DNA from: Microbispora sp. H11081
GTDB taxonomy: Bacteria > Actinomycetota > Actinomycetes > Streptosporangiales > Streptosporangiaceae
Direction of reading: 5' to 3'
DNA length: 64,000 nucleotides
NCBI RefSeq assembly: GCF_012999535.1
Contig: NZ_JABBWV010000013.1
Location: forward strand, 124,001-188,000
Under the pieces are notes generated by a model that was not told the DNA's origin, made no database searches, and was given only the letters and a program-made list of their open reading frames with translations. Shown piece after piece: positions 30,509 through 39,512 of this stretch (position 1 is its first letter; each line of letters starts with the position of its first letter). The translations under genes and the position numbers were made by a program.

Positions 30509-31896
30509 GAGACCTCCTCATCCGTCTCGCCCCAGCGTAGAGCGCGGTCGACGAGCGCGCCCGCGGCCCCCGTGTACCCCTCGGGGTCGAACAGCTCGGC
30601 CAGGTCCAGGTCCGCGGGGACGGGCGTGAGCTCCGCCAGCACCTCGGCCACGGGACGCCCCGACGCCGCGGCGAGCGCGGACGCCTCCCCCAGCAGCCGC
30701 TTTGCGGCGGCCTTCCCCAGGACCGGCGCGAGCACGGCGGCCGCCCGCTCCGTGACCGTCAGGCTGCCCGTGAGCTCGAGGTTGGCCCGCATGCGCTCGG
30801 GGAACGCGACCAGTCCCTCGGCGAGCTCGGCCGTCACGGCGGCGGCCCCGCCGACCAGCCGCAGGCACTCGCGCAGCGGCTGCCACTCCGCGTGCCAGGC
30901 GCCCGCGGGGCGTTCGTCCTCGGCGAGCAGGCAGTGGCCGAGGGCCGCGGCGAGCGCGGGCACCTGGATCGCCGCCGACCTGATGAGCGTGGCGAGGACC
31001 GGATTGCGCTTGTGTGGCATGGCCGAAGAGACGCCCCTGCCCGGCGCGGCCGGCTCCACGACCTCGGCGACCTCGGTGCGCGACAGCGACTGCACGTCGA
31101 CGGCGATCTTCCCGAGCACCCCGGAGGTGAGCGCCAGCGCCCCGGCGAGGTCGGCGAGCGGGATCCGCAGGACGTGCCAGGGGACCACCGGCTCCGCCAG
31201 CCCCACCTCGGCGGCGAACGCCGCGATCAGCCGCTCCGGGTACGCCTCCGCGTCGGGCACTCCGGCGATCCGGGCGTACTCCACGTAGCCCGCCAGCGTG
31301 CCGGCCGCGCCGCCGAGTTCGGCGGGCAGGTCTGCGCGCACCCGCCGCAGCCGCGCCGCCGCCTCGCGTACGGCGTGCAGCCACCCGGCCGCCTTGAGTC
31401 CGAACGTGGTGGGCACCGCCTGCTGGGTCAGCGTGCGGCCGGCCATCAGCGTGTCGCGGTGCGCCGCCGCGAGCCCCGCGAGCGCGGCCTCGGCCCGCCC
31501 GAGGTCGGCGGTGATCAGGTCGAGTGTCCTGGCGGCCACCAGCATGGCGGCCGTGTCCATGATGTCCTGGCTGGTTGAGCCTCGGTGCACATACTCGGCC
31601 GCGTCCGGGTCCACCGCCGCCACGGCGGCCGTCAGCTCCTCCACGAGCGCCACGACGGGGTTGGCCGCCTCTCGGGCGCGCAGCGCCAGGGCCGCGAGGT
31701 CGAGGCCGCCCGCGTCCGCCACCTTGCCGATCGTCTCCGCGGCCTCCATGGGGACCACCCCCAGCTTGGCCTGCGCGCGCACCAGGGCCGCCTCCGCGTC
31801 GAGCATCGCCCGCAGCCACGCGCCGTCACCGGTCGCGCGCTCCGCCGCCGTGCCCACCCTGACCGGGGACAGCAGGCCCAGATCGAGGTCGCTCAT
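30505..31896 (-). CDS. Aspartase/fumarase-superfamily lyase, CreD-like (candidate nitrosuccinate lyase)
   Basis: The product is 463 residues. Superfamily signatures are present: HRGSTSQDIMDT at about 104-115, the TLTQQAVPTTFG segment, and the flexible catalytic loop GVSSAMPHKRNP at about 288-299. By domain alone it looks like 3-carboxy-cis,cis-muconate cycloisomerase (PcaB) or adenylosuccinate lyase. The decisive context is its ATGA overlap with a CreE-like flavoprotein gene, the arrangement of creD/creE and fzmL/fzmM, where the lyase eliminates nitrous acid from nitrosuccinate to leave fumarate. No other protocatechuate genes accompany it. Function is therefore inferred mainly from partnership. 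Confidence 0.72.
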   Translation of the reverse strand: MSDLDLGLLSPVRVGTAAERATGDGAWLRAMLDAEAALVRAQAKLGVVPMEAAETIGKVADAGGLDLAALALRAREAANPVVALVEELTAAVAAVDPDAAEYVHRGSTSQDIMDTAAMLVAARTLDLITADLGRAEAALAGLAAAHRDTLMAGRTLTQQAVPTTFGLKAAGWLHAVREAAARLRRVRADLPAELGGAAGTLAGYVEYARIAGVPDAEAYPERLIAAFAAEVGLAEPVVPWHVLRIPLADLAGALALTSGVLGKIAVDVQSLSRTEVAEVVEPAAPGRGVSSAMPHKRNPVLATLIRSAAIQVPALAAALGHCLLAEDERPAGAWHAEWQPLRECLRLVGGAAAVTAELAEGLVAFPERMRANLELTGSLTVTERAAAVLAPVLGKAAAKRLLGEASALAAASGRPVAEVLAELTPVPADLDLAELFDPEGYTGAAGALVDRALRWGETDEEVS

Positions 31897-33911
31897 CGGG
31901 CGCCCGCCCAGCTCAGGCCGCAGGAGGCGGCGAGAGCCGTACGCGGCGGCACCGCGGCCACCCGGGCGACCCTGCGGCCGGGGGGCAGGGCCCGCGCCTG
32001 GGTCAGCGTCAGCACGCTGCGGGCGATGGCGTCGGAGTCGCCGAGGATCACGGAGTTCACCCCGGGCCGCACCCCGGCGGCGGTCACCCAGTGGACAGAC
32101 TCGGTGGGCACGCCGTACGCGAACCTGCGCGGGTGGGCCCGCCCCTCCGCGTTGAGCAGCCGGTACGGCCGGCGGGTGACGGCCAGGCCGCCGGTCTCGA
32201 CGCCCTCGTCGCCGCGCCGTCCGCCGATCACGTACGCCTGGCACTGGCCGGTCCTGAGCAGGTGGCGCAGCAGCGGGTCGGCCGTGCGCCGCAGGTCGAT
32301 CTCGGGCAGCCGCGCCTCGACGAGCACCCTGGCCCGTACGACGGACCCCGGCACGGCGGCGGACTCGGCCTCGAAGACGCCGTCGCGGGCGTGGACGCGC
32401 ATGTTGGGACCCATGACGGTGAGAACGCCCGCCTCGATGAGCGCGATCATCTGCTCGACCCGCTCGGCCGGCGGCCCGATGGACAGGAACGCGTTGAGCG
32501 GCGTGTACCACCGGTCGAGGTCGTCGCGGTGCGAGCGTCCGGTGAGCCCGCCGTGGTCGACCACCTGCCTGACCTCGTTGCGCAGGTCGCGCAGCACGTC
32601 GAGGGCGGCCTTCATCGGCCCGCTGACGTTGCCCGCGCGGGCCTGCGCCAGGTCGGTGCGCAGATAGGCGGTGAGCCACTCGCGCCAGTCGTCGGGGCCG
32701 GTGAACTCGATCCCCCGGTACGGCTCGGCCACGCTTTCCCAGTCCCACCGCACCGCCGCGCCGATGCCGAAGGCGTCCAGCACCAGGGACTCCCCGGCCT
32801 CGCCCCACCCGTGGGCGAGGTAGGCGGCGCGGAAGCGGCTCGCGACGCACTCGCACTCCCGCCGCGCCAGCAGGGTCGCGTAGTAGACCGTCTCGACCTC
32901 CTTCGCGATCAGCGGCCACAGGTCGGCGCGGAAGTCGAGCCCGCCGCGGGCGGCCGAGCGGGCGGCCAGCGACTCGATCCTGCCCGGCGTGAGCAGCAGC
33001 GGCTCGTGCCTGCCCTCGACGCCCTTCTCGTTCTCGCCCCGGGACTGGTACGGCAGGCCACGGCGCGATCCTGCGTACATGCGGGGCTCGAGGCCGGAGG
33101 GCCGGTAGACGAGGCGGCCCGCCTCCTCCCGCTCGAACCGGCCGCCGCGCCCGAGCGTCAGCAGCGCCATGTGGTCGAAGAAGTTGAGCCCGAGCCCGCG
33201 CAGCAGCACCGCCTCTCCCGGCCGCACGTCGCTCAGGTCGGCGTCGGCGGGGTTGGCCGGCGGCACGTGGACCAGGCCGTTCGCGGCGGCGTACGCGGCG
33301 GCCTCCCGCTCGGCGTCCGTGGCCTCGACGGGCAGGTGCCCCTGGGCCAGGACCACCGCGTCGAGCGAGCCGAGCACGGTGCCGTCCTCCAGCACCACCC
33401 GCTGCGCGCCGGTGCCGGGCACGTCGTCGAGCGCGGTCGCCCGGGTGGCGTGCACCCGCACCTCCACCTGCCGGGGAGCCCGCGCGACCACCCGCTCGAA
33501 CACCCAGCGCAGGTAGCGGCCGTAGAAGGCGCGGGTGGGGTAGGTGTCGGGCCCGAGCCGCCGCGCCTCGGCGAGCATGTCCTCCGCGACGCCGTCGGGG
33601 AAGAGCACCAGGTGGCGCGCCCACTCGTACAGGCTGGGGCCGGTCTCCAGCGGCCCGCGGATGTCGACGCTGGGGTCGGTGAAGAGCGTGACCTGCGAGG
33701 CGACGGTGTTCATGAGGAGCTGACCGGGCTGGTCGGTGCGCCACACCTGGCCCGCGCCCGGCGGGTAGGGATCGACGATGTGCAGGAGGACCCGTGCCCG
33801 CGGCGGCAGCCGCCGCGCGTTCGCGCAGAGCCGCTCGACCACCGACATCCCGCGCGGTCCCGCTCCGATCACACACACCTCGAACGGCCGGGTCGATCGT
33901 GTTGTGGACAT
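31893..33911 (-). CDS. FAD/NAD(P)-binding monooxygenase, CreE-like (candidate L-aspartate N-oxygenase)
   Basis: The product is 672 residues of the FAD/NAD(P)-binding (NAD_binding_9) type. The FAD loop is VCVIGAGPRGMSVVERL (GxGxxG at 16-21), followed by DPYPPGAGQVWRTDQPG, LLMNTVASQVTLF and, further on, LLRGLGLNFFDHMALLTLGRGGRF. CreE of cremeomycin and FzmM of fosfazinomycin belong to this unusual family and oxidise aspartate three times to nitrosuccinate. The lyase partner is encoded immediately downstream with an ATGA overlap. ATG 33911 follows GGAGGAG closely; the upstream extension of the frame overlaps the divergent LysR region and is not used. The family and length fit CreE; the activity is not proven. 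Confidence 0.72.
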   Translation of the reverse strand: MSTTRSTRPFEVCVIGAGPRGMSVVERLCANARRLPPRARVLLHIVDPYPPGAGQVWRTDQPGQLLMNTVASQVTLFTDPSVDIRGPLETGPSLYEWARHLVLFPDGVAEDMLAEARRLGPDTYPTRAFYGRYLRWVFERVVARAPRQVEVRVHATRATALDDVPGTGAQRVVLEDGTVLGSLDAVVLAQGHLPVEATDAEREAAAYAAANGLVHVPPANPADADLSDVRPGEAVLLRGLGLNFFDHMALLTLGRGGRFEREEAGRLVYRPSGLEPRMYAGSRRGLPYQSRGENEKGVEGRHEPLLLTPGRIESLAARSAARGGLDFRADLWPLIAKEVETVYYATLLARRECECVASRFRAAYLAHGWGEAGESLVLDAFGIGAAVRWDWESVAEPYRGIEFTGPDDWREWLTAYLRTDLAQARAGNVSGPMKAALDVLRDLRNEVRQVVDHGGLTGRSHRDDLDRWYTPLNAFLSIGPPAERVEQMIALIEAGVLTVMGPNMRVHARDGVFEAESAAVPGSVVRARVLVEARLPEIDLRRTADPLLRHLLRTGQCQAYVIGGRRGDEGVETGGLAVTRRPYRLLNAEGRAHPRRFAYGVPTESVHWVTAAGVRPGVNSVILGDSDAIARSVLTLTQARALPPGRRVARVAAVPPRTALAASCGLSWAGAR

Positions 33912-34010
33912 CCGCTCCTCCAGTTCCCGTGGGGTCGTGAGTCGAGAATGCGGGACCGGAGCCTTCGAGAGGTATGTCACATTTGACGACGCGGTGTTAA
34001 GCATTTCTTC
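33912..34010. promoter_or_regulatory. Divergent creE-like / lysR control region
   Basis: These 99 bases separate the divergent genes. GTCA (33976-33979) and TGAC (33984-33987) form the short dyad in TGTCACATTTGACG, 24 bases before the LysR start, a plausible LysR-type box. A second T-rich segment, TTAAGCATTTCTTCA, follows. Autoregulation and control of the creE-creD-NMO operon by the LysR protein are expected from the geometry. Confidence 0.5.
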
Positions 34011-34949
34011 ATGCACGATGTCACGCGTCTGGCGGCACTGGTGGCGGTCGCGGAGGCGGGTTCGATCACCCGGGCGGCCGCCCGCCTCGGCTACACGCCG
34101 CCCGCGCTTTCGCAGCAGATCGCGAAGCTGGAACGCGAGGCGGGGGCGGTGCTCGTGATCAGGCACCGCCGCGGCGCCACGCTCACGGCGGCGGGAGAAC
34201 TGCTGGTCGAACACGCCCGGCGGGTGCTCGACGAGCTGGAACGCGCCCGGCACGGCCTGGCCGCGCTGGCCGGCCTGTCCGGCGGGCACATCACGATCGG
34301 CACGTTCACAACCGCGGGAATCCACCTGTTACCGCCGGTCCTCGCGGCGTTCCGGCGGGCTCACCCCGCCGTCGAGGTGAATGTGAGGGAGTACGAACCG
34401 CCCTCGGGGCTGCCCGCGCTGGCCACGGGTGAGGCGGATCTCGTGCTCACGCACACCTACGAACACCAGCCAGATCGCGCGGTGCCCTCGGGCATCACCG
34501 TCGAGGCGCTGCTGGTGGAGGAACTGGTGCTGGTGGCCGCCCCCGGGCACGCGCTCACCGATCCGGCCGAGCCGCTGCCGTGGCCGGAGCTCGCCGGCCG
34601 GCCGCTGATCAGCGGCTCACGCGGGCTGGCCAACCGGGAGGCGCTCGAGGCGCTGTTCCGCCGGGAAGGGCTGGCGCCGCCTGTCGTGGCGTACGAGACG
34701 GGCAACTACGGCATGTCGTGCGCACTGGCCAGTGGAGGCATGGGCCTCGCCCTCGTCCCGAGGACCGTGGCCGAACTGGCGGAGAACCCCCTCAGCGTAC
34801 GGCGGCTCGCCCCGCCCGGCCTGCACCGCACGATCAGCCTGGCCAGGCGGTCGGACGACAGGTCCCCCGCGCTGGCGACCATGCGTTCGCTGATCCGGAG
34901 CACCGGCAAGGCGGCGCCCCGGCGGCCCCCGGAGGAACCGCCGAGGTGA
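34011..34949 (+). CDS. LysR-family transcriptional regulator
   Basis: The product is 312 residues. The N-terminal winged helix (1-60) has AVAEAGSITRAAARLGYTPPALSQQIAKLE [residues 13-42, named by parts], and the rest is a LysR substrate-binding fold with GHITIGTFTTAGIHLLPPVL and ASGGMGLALVPRTVAEL. It is divergent from the creE-like gene with only 99 bases between starts, the classical LysR arrangement, so it should control the nitrous acid operon. The inducer is unknown; aspartate, nitrite or a pathway product are possibilities. Confidence 0.92.
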   Translation: MHDVTRLAALVAVAEAGSITRAAARLGYTPPALSQQIAKLEREAGAVLVIRHRRGATLTAAGELLVEHARRVLDELERARHGLAALAGLSGGHITIGTFTTAGIHLLPPVLAAFRRAHPAVEVNVREYEPPSGLPALATGEADLVLTHTYEHQPDRAVPSGITVEALLVEELVLVAAPGHALTDPAEPLPWPELAGRPLISGSRGLANREALEALFRREGLAPPVVAYETGNYGMSCALASGGMGLALVPRTVAELAENPLSVRRLAPPGLHRTISLARRSDDRSPALATMRSLIRSTGKAAPRRPPEEPPR

Positions 34950-34969
34950 GCGCCGCCCGTCACCCTGGG

Positions 34970-35617
34970 TCAGTCGAACTCGGGGTCGGTGGTGCGGCTG
35001 CGCTTCATCTCGTAGAAGTAGGGGAACTTCGCCATGGCGAGCGCGCCGTCGAAGATGCGGGCGGCCTCATCGCCGCGCGGGATGCGCGTCATCACGGGGC
35101 CGAAGAACGCGACGCCGTCGATGTGGATCGTGGGCGTGCCGACCTCGTCGCCGACAGGGTCCATGCCCTCGTGGTGCATGCGGCGCAGCGCCTCGTCGTA
35201 CTCGTCCGTGCCGGCGGCGTCGGCCAGTTCGGCCGGCAGCCCGACCTCGGCGAGCGCCTCCTTGGCCACGACCACGTAGTCCTTGTTGTCCTGGTTGTGG
35301 ATGCGGGTGCCCATCGCGGTGTAGAGGTCGCGCAGCACGGCCTCCCCGTGGTGCTGCGCGGCGGCGACGCACACCCGGACCGGTCCCCGCCATCTGCCCA
35401 CCGCCTCGCGGTAGAAGTCCGACAGATCCTCCTTGCCCTCGTTGAGCACAGAAAGGCTCATCACCCGGAACCGGAGGTCGATGTCGCGCTGCTTCTCGAC
35501 CTCCAGGATCCACCGGGACGTGACCCAGGCGAACGGGCAGACCGGGTCGAAGTAGAAGTCCACCCTGGGACGGCTGTCCGCTCCGGCCTGCTCGGCGGCG
35601 CTGTCGATGTCGCTCAT
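34970..35617 (-). CDS. DsbA-family protein, mycothiol-dependent nitroreductase (Rv2466c)-like
   Basis: The product is 215 residues with a thioredoxin/DsbA fold: [21 protein letters not shown] at the N terminus, and the cis-Pro region GTPTIHIDG. Mycobacterial Rv2466c uses mycothiol and can reduce nitro prodrugs. Here the active site is C27-P-F-A, so the second Cys is absent and a monothiol mechanism is likely. It is cytoplasmic (no signal peptide). It converges with the lysR gene 20 bases away, at the edge of the nitrous acid operon. A link to nitro or nitroso handling is tempting, but these proteins are also common singletons in actinobacteria. Confidence 0.85.
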   Translation of the reverse strand: MSDIDSAAEQAGADSRPRVDFYFDPVCPFAWVTSRWILEVEKQRDIDLRFRVMSLSVLNEGKEDLSDFYREAVGRWRGPVRVCVAAAQHHGEAVLRDLYTAMGTRIHNQDNKDYVVVAKEALAEVGLPAELADAAGTDEYDEALRRMHHEGMDPVGDEVGTPTIHIDGVAFFGPVMTRIPRGDEAARIFDGALAMAKFPYFYEMKRSRTTDPEFD

Positions 35618-35786
35618 GAGACTCTCCTGACGGGAATGGTCGGGGGATCGGGGGGCCGGTTTCGCGAGCGTATCCGAGCGACCTGCGCGGACGTCACCGC
35701 ACTCGACCCCACAAATACCGGCGGTTTCCCCTCACAGCCGATAAATGGGTGGCGTTCTTCCCCGCCCGGGTCTCTAGGGTGTCCAT

Positions 35787-36563
35787 ATGGCTGAGATCCA
35801 CGAGAAGGCGGCGCTCCTGCGCGCGCTCCACGTGCCCGGTGAGCCCGTCGTGCTGCCCAACGCCTGGGACGCCGCGTCGGCGTGTGCCGTCGAGGCGGCC
35901 GGGTTCCCCGCCGTCGCCACCGGCAGCCAGTCCGTCGCCGCCTCCCTGGGCTACCAGGACGGTCAGGACACGCCGGTGGACGAGATGATGGCGGCCGTGG
36001 CCCGCATGACCCGCGTCGTGGCCGTCCCCGTGACCGCCGACGTGGAGCGCGGCTACGGCCTGAAGCCCGCCGAACTGGTCGAACGGCTGGCCGCCGCGGG
36101 CGCCGCGGGCTGCAACCTGGAGGACTCCGACCCGGCGACCGGCGAACTGGTCGACCCCGGCGAGCAGGCCGACTTCCTCGCCGCCGTGCGGGCGGCGGCG
36201 GCCGAGGCCGGGACCGGCCTGGTGATCAACGCCAGGGTCGACACCTTCATCCACGGCTCCGGAACCCCCGCCGAGAGGCTCGCGGAGGCGATCGAGCGAA
36301 GCCGCCGCTACCTCGCGGCCGGCGCCGACTGCGTCTACCCGATCCTCGCGGGCGATCCCGAGGCGATCGGCGCGCTCGTCCGGGAGACCGGCGGCCCGGT
36401 CAACGTGCTGGCGCGGCCCGGCGCGCCGGCCGTACGCGACCTCGCGGCGCTCGGCGTGGCCAGGGTCAGCTTCGGTCCCGGCGTTCACCGGATCACCCAG
36501 GCGTTCACCGCCCGCGTGCTCGACGCGATCGCCCGGGGAGACGACCCCTTCGAGACCGCCTGA
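35787..36563 (+). CDS. Isocitrate lyase / PEP mutase family protein
   Basis: The product is 258 residues, a complete small member of the superfamily. Typical text is VLPNAWDAASACAVEAAGFPAVATGS, VPVTADVERGYG (metal-site Asp), GCNLEDSD and NARVDTF. These proteins act on alpha-oxycarboxylates such as carboxyphosphonoenolpyruvate, oxaloacetate or 2-methylisocitrate. The reaction of this subgroup is not defined. AGGGTG precedes ATG 35787. No phosphonate genes are nearby, so a C-P bond-forming role is unlikely. It appears to be a single-gene unit. Confidence 0.88.
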   Translation: MAEIHEKAALLRALHVPGEPVVLPNAWDAASACAVEAAGFPAVATGSQSVAASLGYQDGQDTPVDEMMAAVARMTRVVAVPVTADVERGYGLKPAELVERLAAAGAAGCNLEDSDPATGELVDPGEQADFLAAVRAAAAEAGTGLVINARVDTFIHGSGTPAERLAEAIERSRRYLAAGADCVYPILAGDPEAIGALVRETGGPVNVLARPGAPAVRDLAALGVARVSFGPGVHRITQAFTARVLDAIARGDDPFETA

Positions 36564-36701
36564 CGCGGCCGGTCCGGCCGGCGCTCCACGGGGGCGCGGA
36601 GAACGGCTCATGGGCCCGCTCCCGCGGCGGTCCCATGAGGCCGGCCCCGCCCGCTACCGGCGCGCTTGATCGTCTTTGTACGGCGGCCTATGGTGTCCGC
36701 C

Positions 36702-37112
36702 ATGGAGGCATCCGAGTTACTCGACCGCGCCAGGTCGAGCGCGTCAGACCCCGAAGATCCCCTGGAAATCCTGTCCGCCGCCATCGCCCTGATCTCCGAT
36801 CTCGGCCGCGACGGCGACGCCCTGCTCGATCTCGCGGTGCACCACGCCCGCGAGGCGGGCGTGTCCTGGACCGTCATCGGCGAGCGGTTCGGCTACATCA
36901 GGCGCGGCGCGCGCAGGCGGCGCTTCACCCCCGCGTTCGCCCACCGCCACCTGGTCGACCGCCGCAGGAAGCGCGACGCCGCCTGCTCCTTCTGCCGCAG
37001 GCCGCCGGGGCCGCGCGTCCACATGGTCCACGGCGAGGGCGGGCGCATCTGCGACCGCTGCGTGGCGCTGGCCGGAGACATCGTCGCCGGGCTGGCCCGC
37101 CGCCGCCGTTGA
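36702..37112 (+). CDS. Small ClpX-type zinc-finger protein with helix-turn-helix-like N terminus
   Basis: The product is 136 residues (ATG 36702; ATG 36690 also possible). The N-terminal half is helical and includes AREAGVSWTVIGERFGYIRRGARRR [residues about 50-74, by parts], a helix-turn-helix-like stretch. The C-terminal half has the zf-C4_ClpX pattern: CSFC near residue 91 and CDRC near residue 117, with the RXXHMVHGEGGRIC spacing of ClpX N-domains. No AAA+ domain follows. Such proteins may bind protein partners or DNA; the function is unknown. It converges with kynureninase, seven bases away. Confidence 0.75.
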   Translation: MEASELLDRARSSASDPEDPLEILSAAIALISDLGRDGDALLDLAVHHAREAGVSWTVIGERFGYIRRGARRRRFTPAFAHRHLVDRRRKRDAACSFCRRPPGPRVHMVHGEGGRICDRCVALAGDIVAGLARRRR

Positions 37113-37119
37113 CCCCAGG

Positions 37120-38358
37120 TCAGGTGACCGTGAGCCGGCGCGCGTAGCGCTCGTCCCGCCACAGTTCCTCGCGCAGCACCTCGGCCAGCGTGACCGCCGC
37201 GTCGTACACGTCGACGTGGCGCAGGTACAGCGGGGCGAAGCCGAACCGGACGAACTCCGGCTCGCGGTAGTCGCCCACCACCCCGCGGTCCGCGAGCGCC
37301 CGCACCACCGGGTAGCCGTGCGGGTGCCGGTAGCTGACCTGGCTCCCCCGCCGCTCCGGGTCACGCGGGGTGGCCAGGGCGAGCCCGAGCGCCGGGTCGA
37401 CGAGGTCGTCGAGCAGTTCGACGAACAGCGAGGTCAGGGCCAGGCTCTTGGCTCTGACCTCGTCGAGGTCCACCCGCTCCCAGATGTCGAGCGACGCGTT
37501 CAGCGCGGCGTACGACAGGATCGGCGGGCTGCCCGTGGCGAAACGCCGCACACCGGGCGCCGGGCGGTAGTGAGGTTCGAAGTCGAACGGCGCCGCGTGC
37601 CCGTGCCAGCCCGACAGCACGTTGTGCACGGCGTCCTGGTGGCGCGGCGCGACGTACAGGTACGCGGGGGCGCCGGGACCGCCGTTCAGGTACTTGTACG
37701 TGCAGCCGACGGCGAAGTCCGCCTCGCCCACGCGCACGGGCAGCGCCCCGGCGCTGTGGCACAGGTCCCAGATCATGAGCGCGCCCGCCGCCCTGACCCG
37801 CTCGGTCACCGCGGCCATGTCCCTGGCCTCGCCCGTCCGGTAGTCCACCTGCGACAGCAGCACCAAAGCGACGTCGTCGCCGAGCGCGTCCTCCAGCGCG
37901 CGGCCGCCCTCGCCGATGTCCCTGATCTCGTACGCGCCGAGCGCACGGGCGGCGCCCTCCACGACGTACCGGTCCGTGGGGAAGTTGTCGAGGTCGGAGA
38001 CGATCACCCGGCGGTCCCGCCGCAGCGGGAGGGCGGCCGTGACCAGCTTGAAGATGTTCACCGACGTGGAGTCGCCGGCCAGCACGGCGCCGGGGGGCGC
38101 GCCGATCAGGGGGGCGATGCGGTCGCCGGTGCTCTGCGGCATGTCCCACCAGCCAGCCGTGTTCCAGCTCGCCCCCATGTGCACGCCCCACTCGGTCTCG
38201 ACCGTGCGGGCCACCCGTTCCGGCGTCCGCCTGGGCAGCGCGCCGAGCGAGTTGCCCAGCAGGTAGACGACCCCGGGAGGCAGCGAGAACTCGTCCCGGA
38301 ACTCCCTGAGCGGGTCCTTGGCGTCGAGGTCCTGGCATTCGGCACGGCTGAGCACCAT
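37120..38358 (-). CDS. kynU: Kynureninase
   Basis: The product is 412 residues, a PLP enzyme of fold type I that cleaves kynurenine to anthranilate and alanine (or the 3-hydroxy forms). VYLLGNSLGALP at about 31-42, the PLP-contacting DLCHSAGALPV (D198, H201), and the Schiff-base lysine K222 in VGCTYKYLNGGPGAPAYLYV are all present. ATG 38358 is selected for AAGGAG six bases upstream; ATG 38376 lacks one. No tryptophan 2,3-dioxygenase or formamidase is seen beside it. It could in principle feed anthranilate to a pathway, but gene distance argues for ordinary tryptophan catabolism. Confidence 0.93.
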   Translation of the reverse strand: MVLSRAECQDLDAKDPLREFRDEFSLPPGVVYLLGNSLGALPRRTPERVARTVETEWGVHMGASWNTAGWWDMPQSTGDRIAPLIGAPPGAVLAGDSTSVNIFKLVTAALPLRRDRRVIVSDLDNFPTDRYVVEGAARALGAYEIRDIGEGGRALEDALGDDVALVLLSQVDYRTGEARDMAAVTERVRAAGALMIWDLCHSAGALPVRVGEADFAVGCTYKYLNGGPGAPAYLYVAPRHQDAVHNVLSGWHGHAAPFDFEPHYRPAPGVRRFATGSPPILSYAALNASLDIWERVDLDEVRAKSLALTSLFVELLDDLVDPALGLALATPRDPERRGSQVSYRHPHGYPVVRALADRGVVGDYREPEFVRFGFAPLYLRHVDVYDAAVTLAEVLREELWRDERYARRLTVT

Positions 38359-38620
38359 CGGCAACTCCTTCGTCACCGCATTATGTACCGAAATATCCGT
38401 TCATGTCGTGATGGCGATGACAGAGCGTTCCCGGCGCCGGCAATACCGGAACGGACCGTTCCACGAATGCGGACGGCTAGAACTCCCAGAGATCGCCACA
38501 CCGGCACGATCAGCGCAAAGTAAGCACAAGACGCACCCAAGACTCTGTGCGATCGTGGACAAGACGGGGCAAGTTCTCTGGAGACGCCAAATCCCCGTTG
38601 GTGACAGAGGGTGATCAGAG

Positions 38621-39376
38621 GTGACGGAATCCCCGTCGGTGCATCACGAGTCCCCGATCTATCGCCGTATCGCCGACAGGCTGCGCGATCAGATCCTGTC
38701 CGGAGCGCTCGGTGATGGCGACCGGCTCCCGGGCGAGAACGCGCTCATGCAGGAGCACGGCGTCGCCAGGGCCACGGCACGGCAGGCGCTCGCCGTACTG
38801 ATCAACGAAGGTCTGGCCGTGCCGAAGCGGGGTTCGGGCGTCTACGTGCGGCTGTTTCGCCCCATCCGCCGCCACGGGTCCCGCCGGCTCTCCCGCGAGC
38901 AGTGGGCCAGGGGCCTGGCCATCTGGGACTCCGACACCGGTGGGCGTGCGTACGCGGTGGACGAGGTGAGCATCCTGCGCGAGCCGGCGAGCGAGCAGGT
39001 CGCCCGCGTGCTCGGCGCGGGCGAGGTGTGGGTGCGCCGTCGCCGTTACTCCGTGGACGGCCGCCCCGTGCAACTCGCGGCCTCCTGCTTTCCCGCCGAT
39101 CTCGTGGAGGGCACGGCGATCGTCTCGCCCGACACCGGTCCCGGCGGCGTGTACGCCCGGCTCGGCGAGCTCGGCCGGGCTCCCGTCCACTTCAGCGAGG
39201 AGGTGCGGGCGCGGATGCCGCTGCCCGGTGAGGCGGAGTCGCTGAGCCTGCCCGGCGGCACGCCGGTGATCTCCGTGACCCGGGTGGCCTTCGCGGAGGG
39301 AGGCGTGCCCGTCGAGGTCAACGAGATGACCCTGGACGCCGCGTCGTACGTGCTCCAGTACGACTTCGACGCCTAG
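38621..39376 (+). CDS. GntR-family regulator (HutC/UTRA type)
   Basis: The product is 251 residues. The winged helix (about 10-80) has IADRLRDQILSGALGDGDRLPGE and HGVARATARQALAVLINEG, and the remainder is a UTRA ligand-binding domain ending VNEMTLDAASYVLQYDFDA [parts]. The GTG start follows a run of purines. It is separated by 262 bases from the divergent kynU and followed by a 70-residue small gene. It is a sugar- or metabolite-responsive repressor by family; the target is not assigned. Confidence 0.9.
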   Translation: MTESPSVHHESPIYRRIADRLRDQILSGALGDGDRLPGENALMQEHGVARATARQALAVLINEGLAVPKRGSGVYVRLFRPIRRHGSRRLSREQWARGLAIWDSDTGGRAYAVDEVSILREPASEQVARVLGAGEVWVRRRRYSVDGRPVQLAASCFPADLVEGTAIVSPDTGPGGVYARLGELGRAPVHFSEEVRARMPLPGEAESLSLPGGTPVISVTRVAFAEGGVPVEVNEMTLDAASYVLQYDFDA

Positions 39377-39512
39377 TCGGGGCCGGACACGACCCTGGGC
39401 CGAGAGGCAACGTTGACCTGACTGTCCCGATCATTGATTTCTCTAGAGATGTCCCGCACTTTGAGGAAGAGACGTCAAGAACACCGGGCACACGGCGAGG
39501 GAAGGTGTACGG

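Noticed and set aside
30505..31896. Calling the lyase PcaB (protocatechuate pathway) outright
   Set aside because: Domain similarity allows it, but no pcaGH, pcaC, pcaD or pcaIJ genes are nearby and the coupled CreE-like flavoprotein points to nitrosuccinate lyase. PcaB remains the fallback.
35787..36563. PEP mutase family protein as a sign of phosphonate biosynthesis
   Set aside because: No phosphonopyruvate decarboxylase or other phosphonate gene is present, and this subgroup is widespread in actinomycetes.
37120..38358. Kynureninase as a cluster enzyme supplying anthranilate
   Set aside because: It is separated from the metabolite genes by unrelated genes, with its own divergent GntR neighbour; ordinary tryptophan catabolism is simpler.
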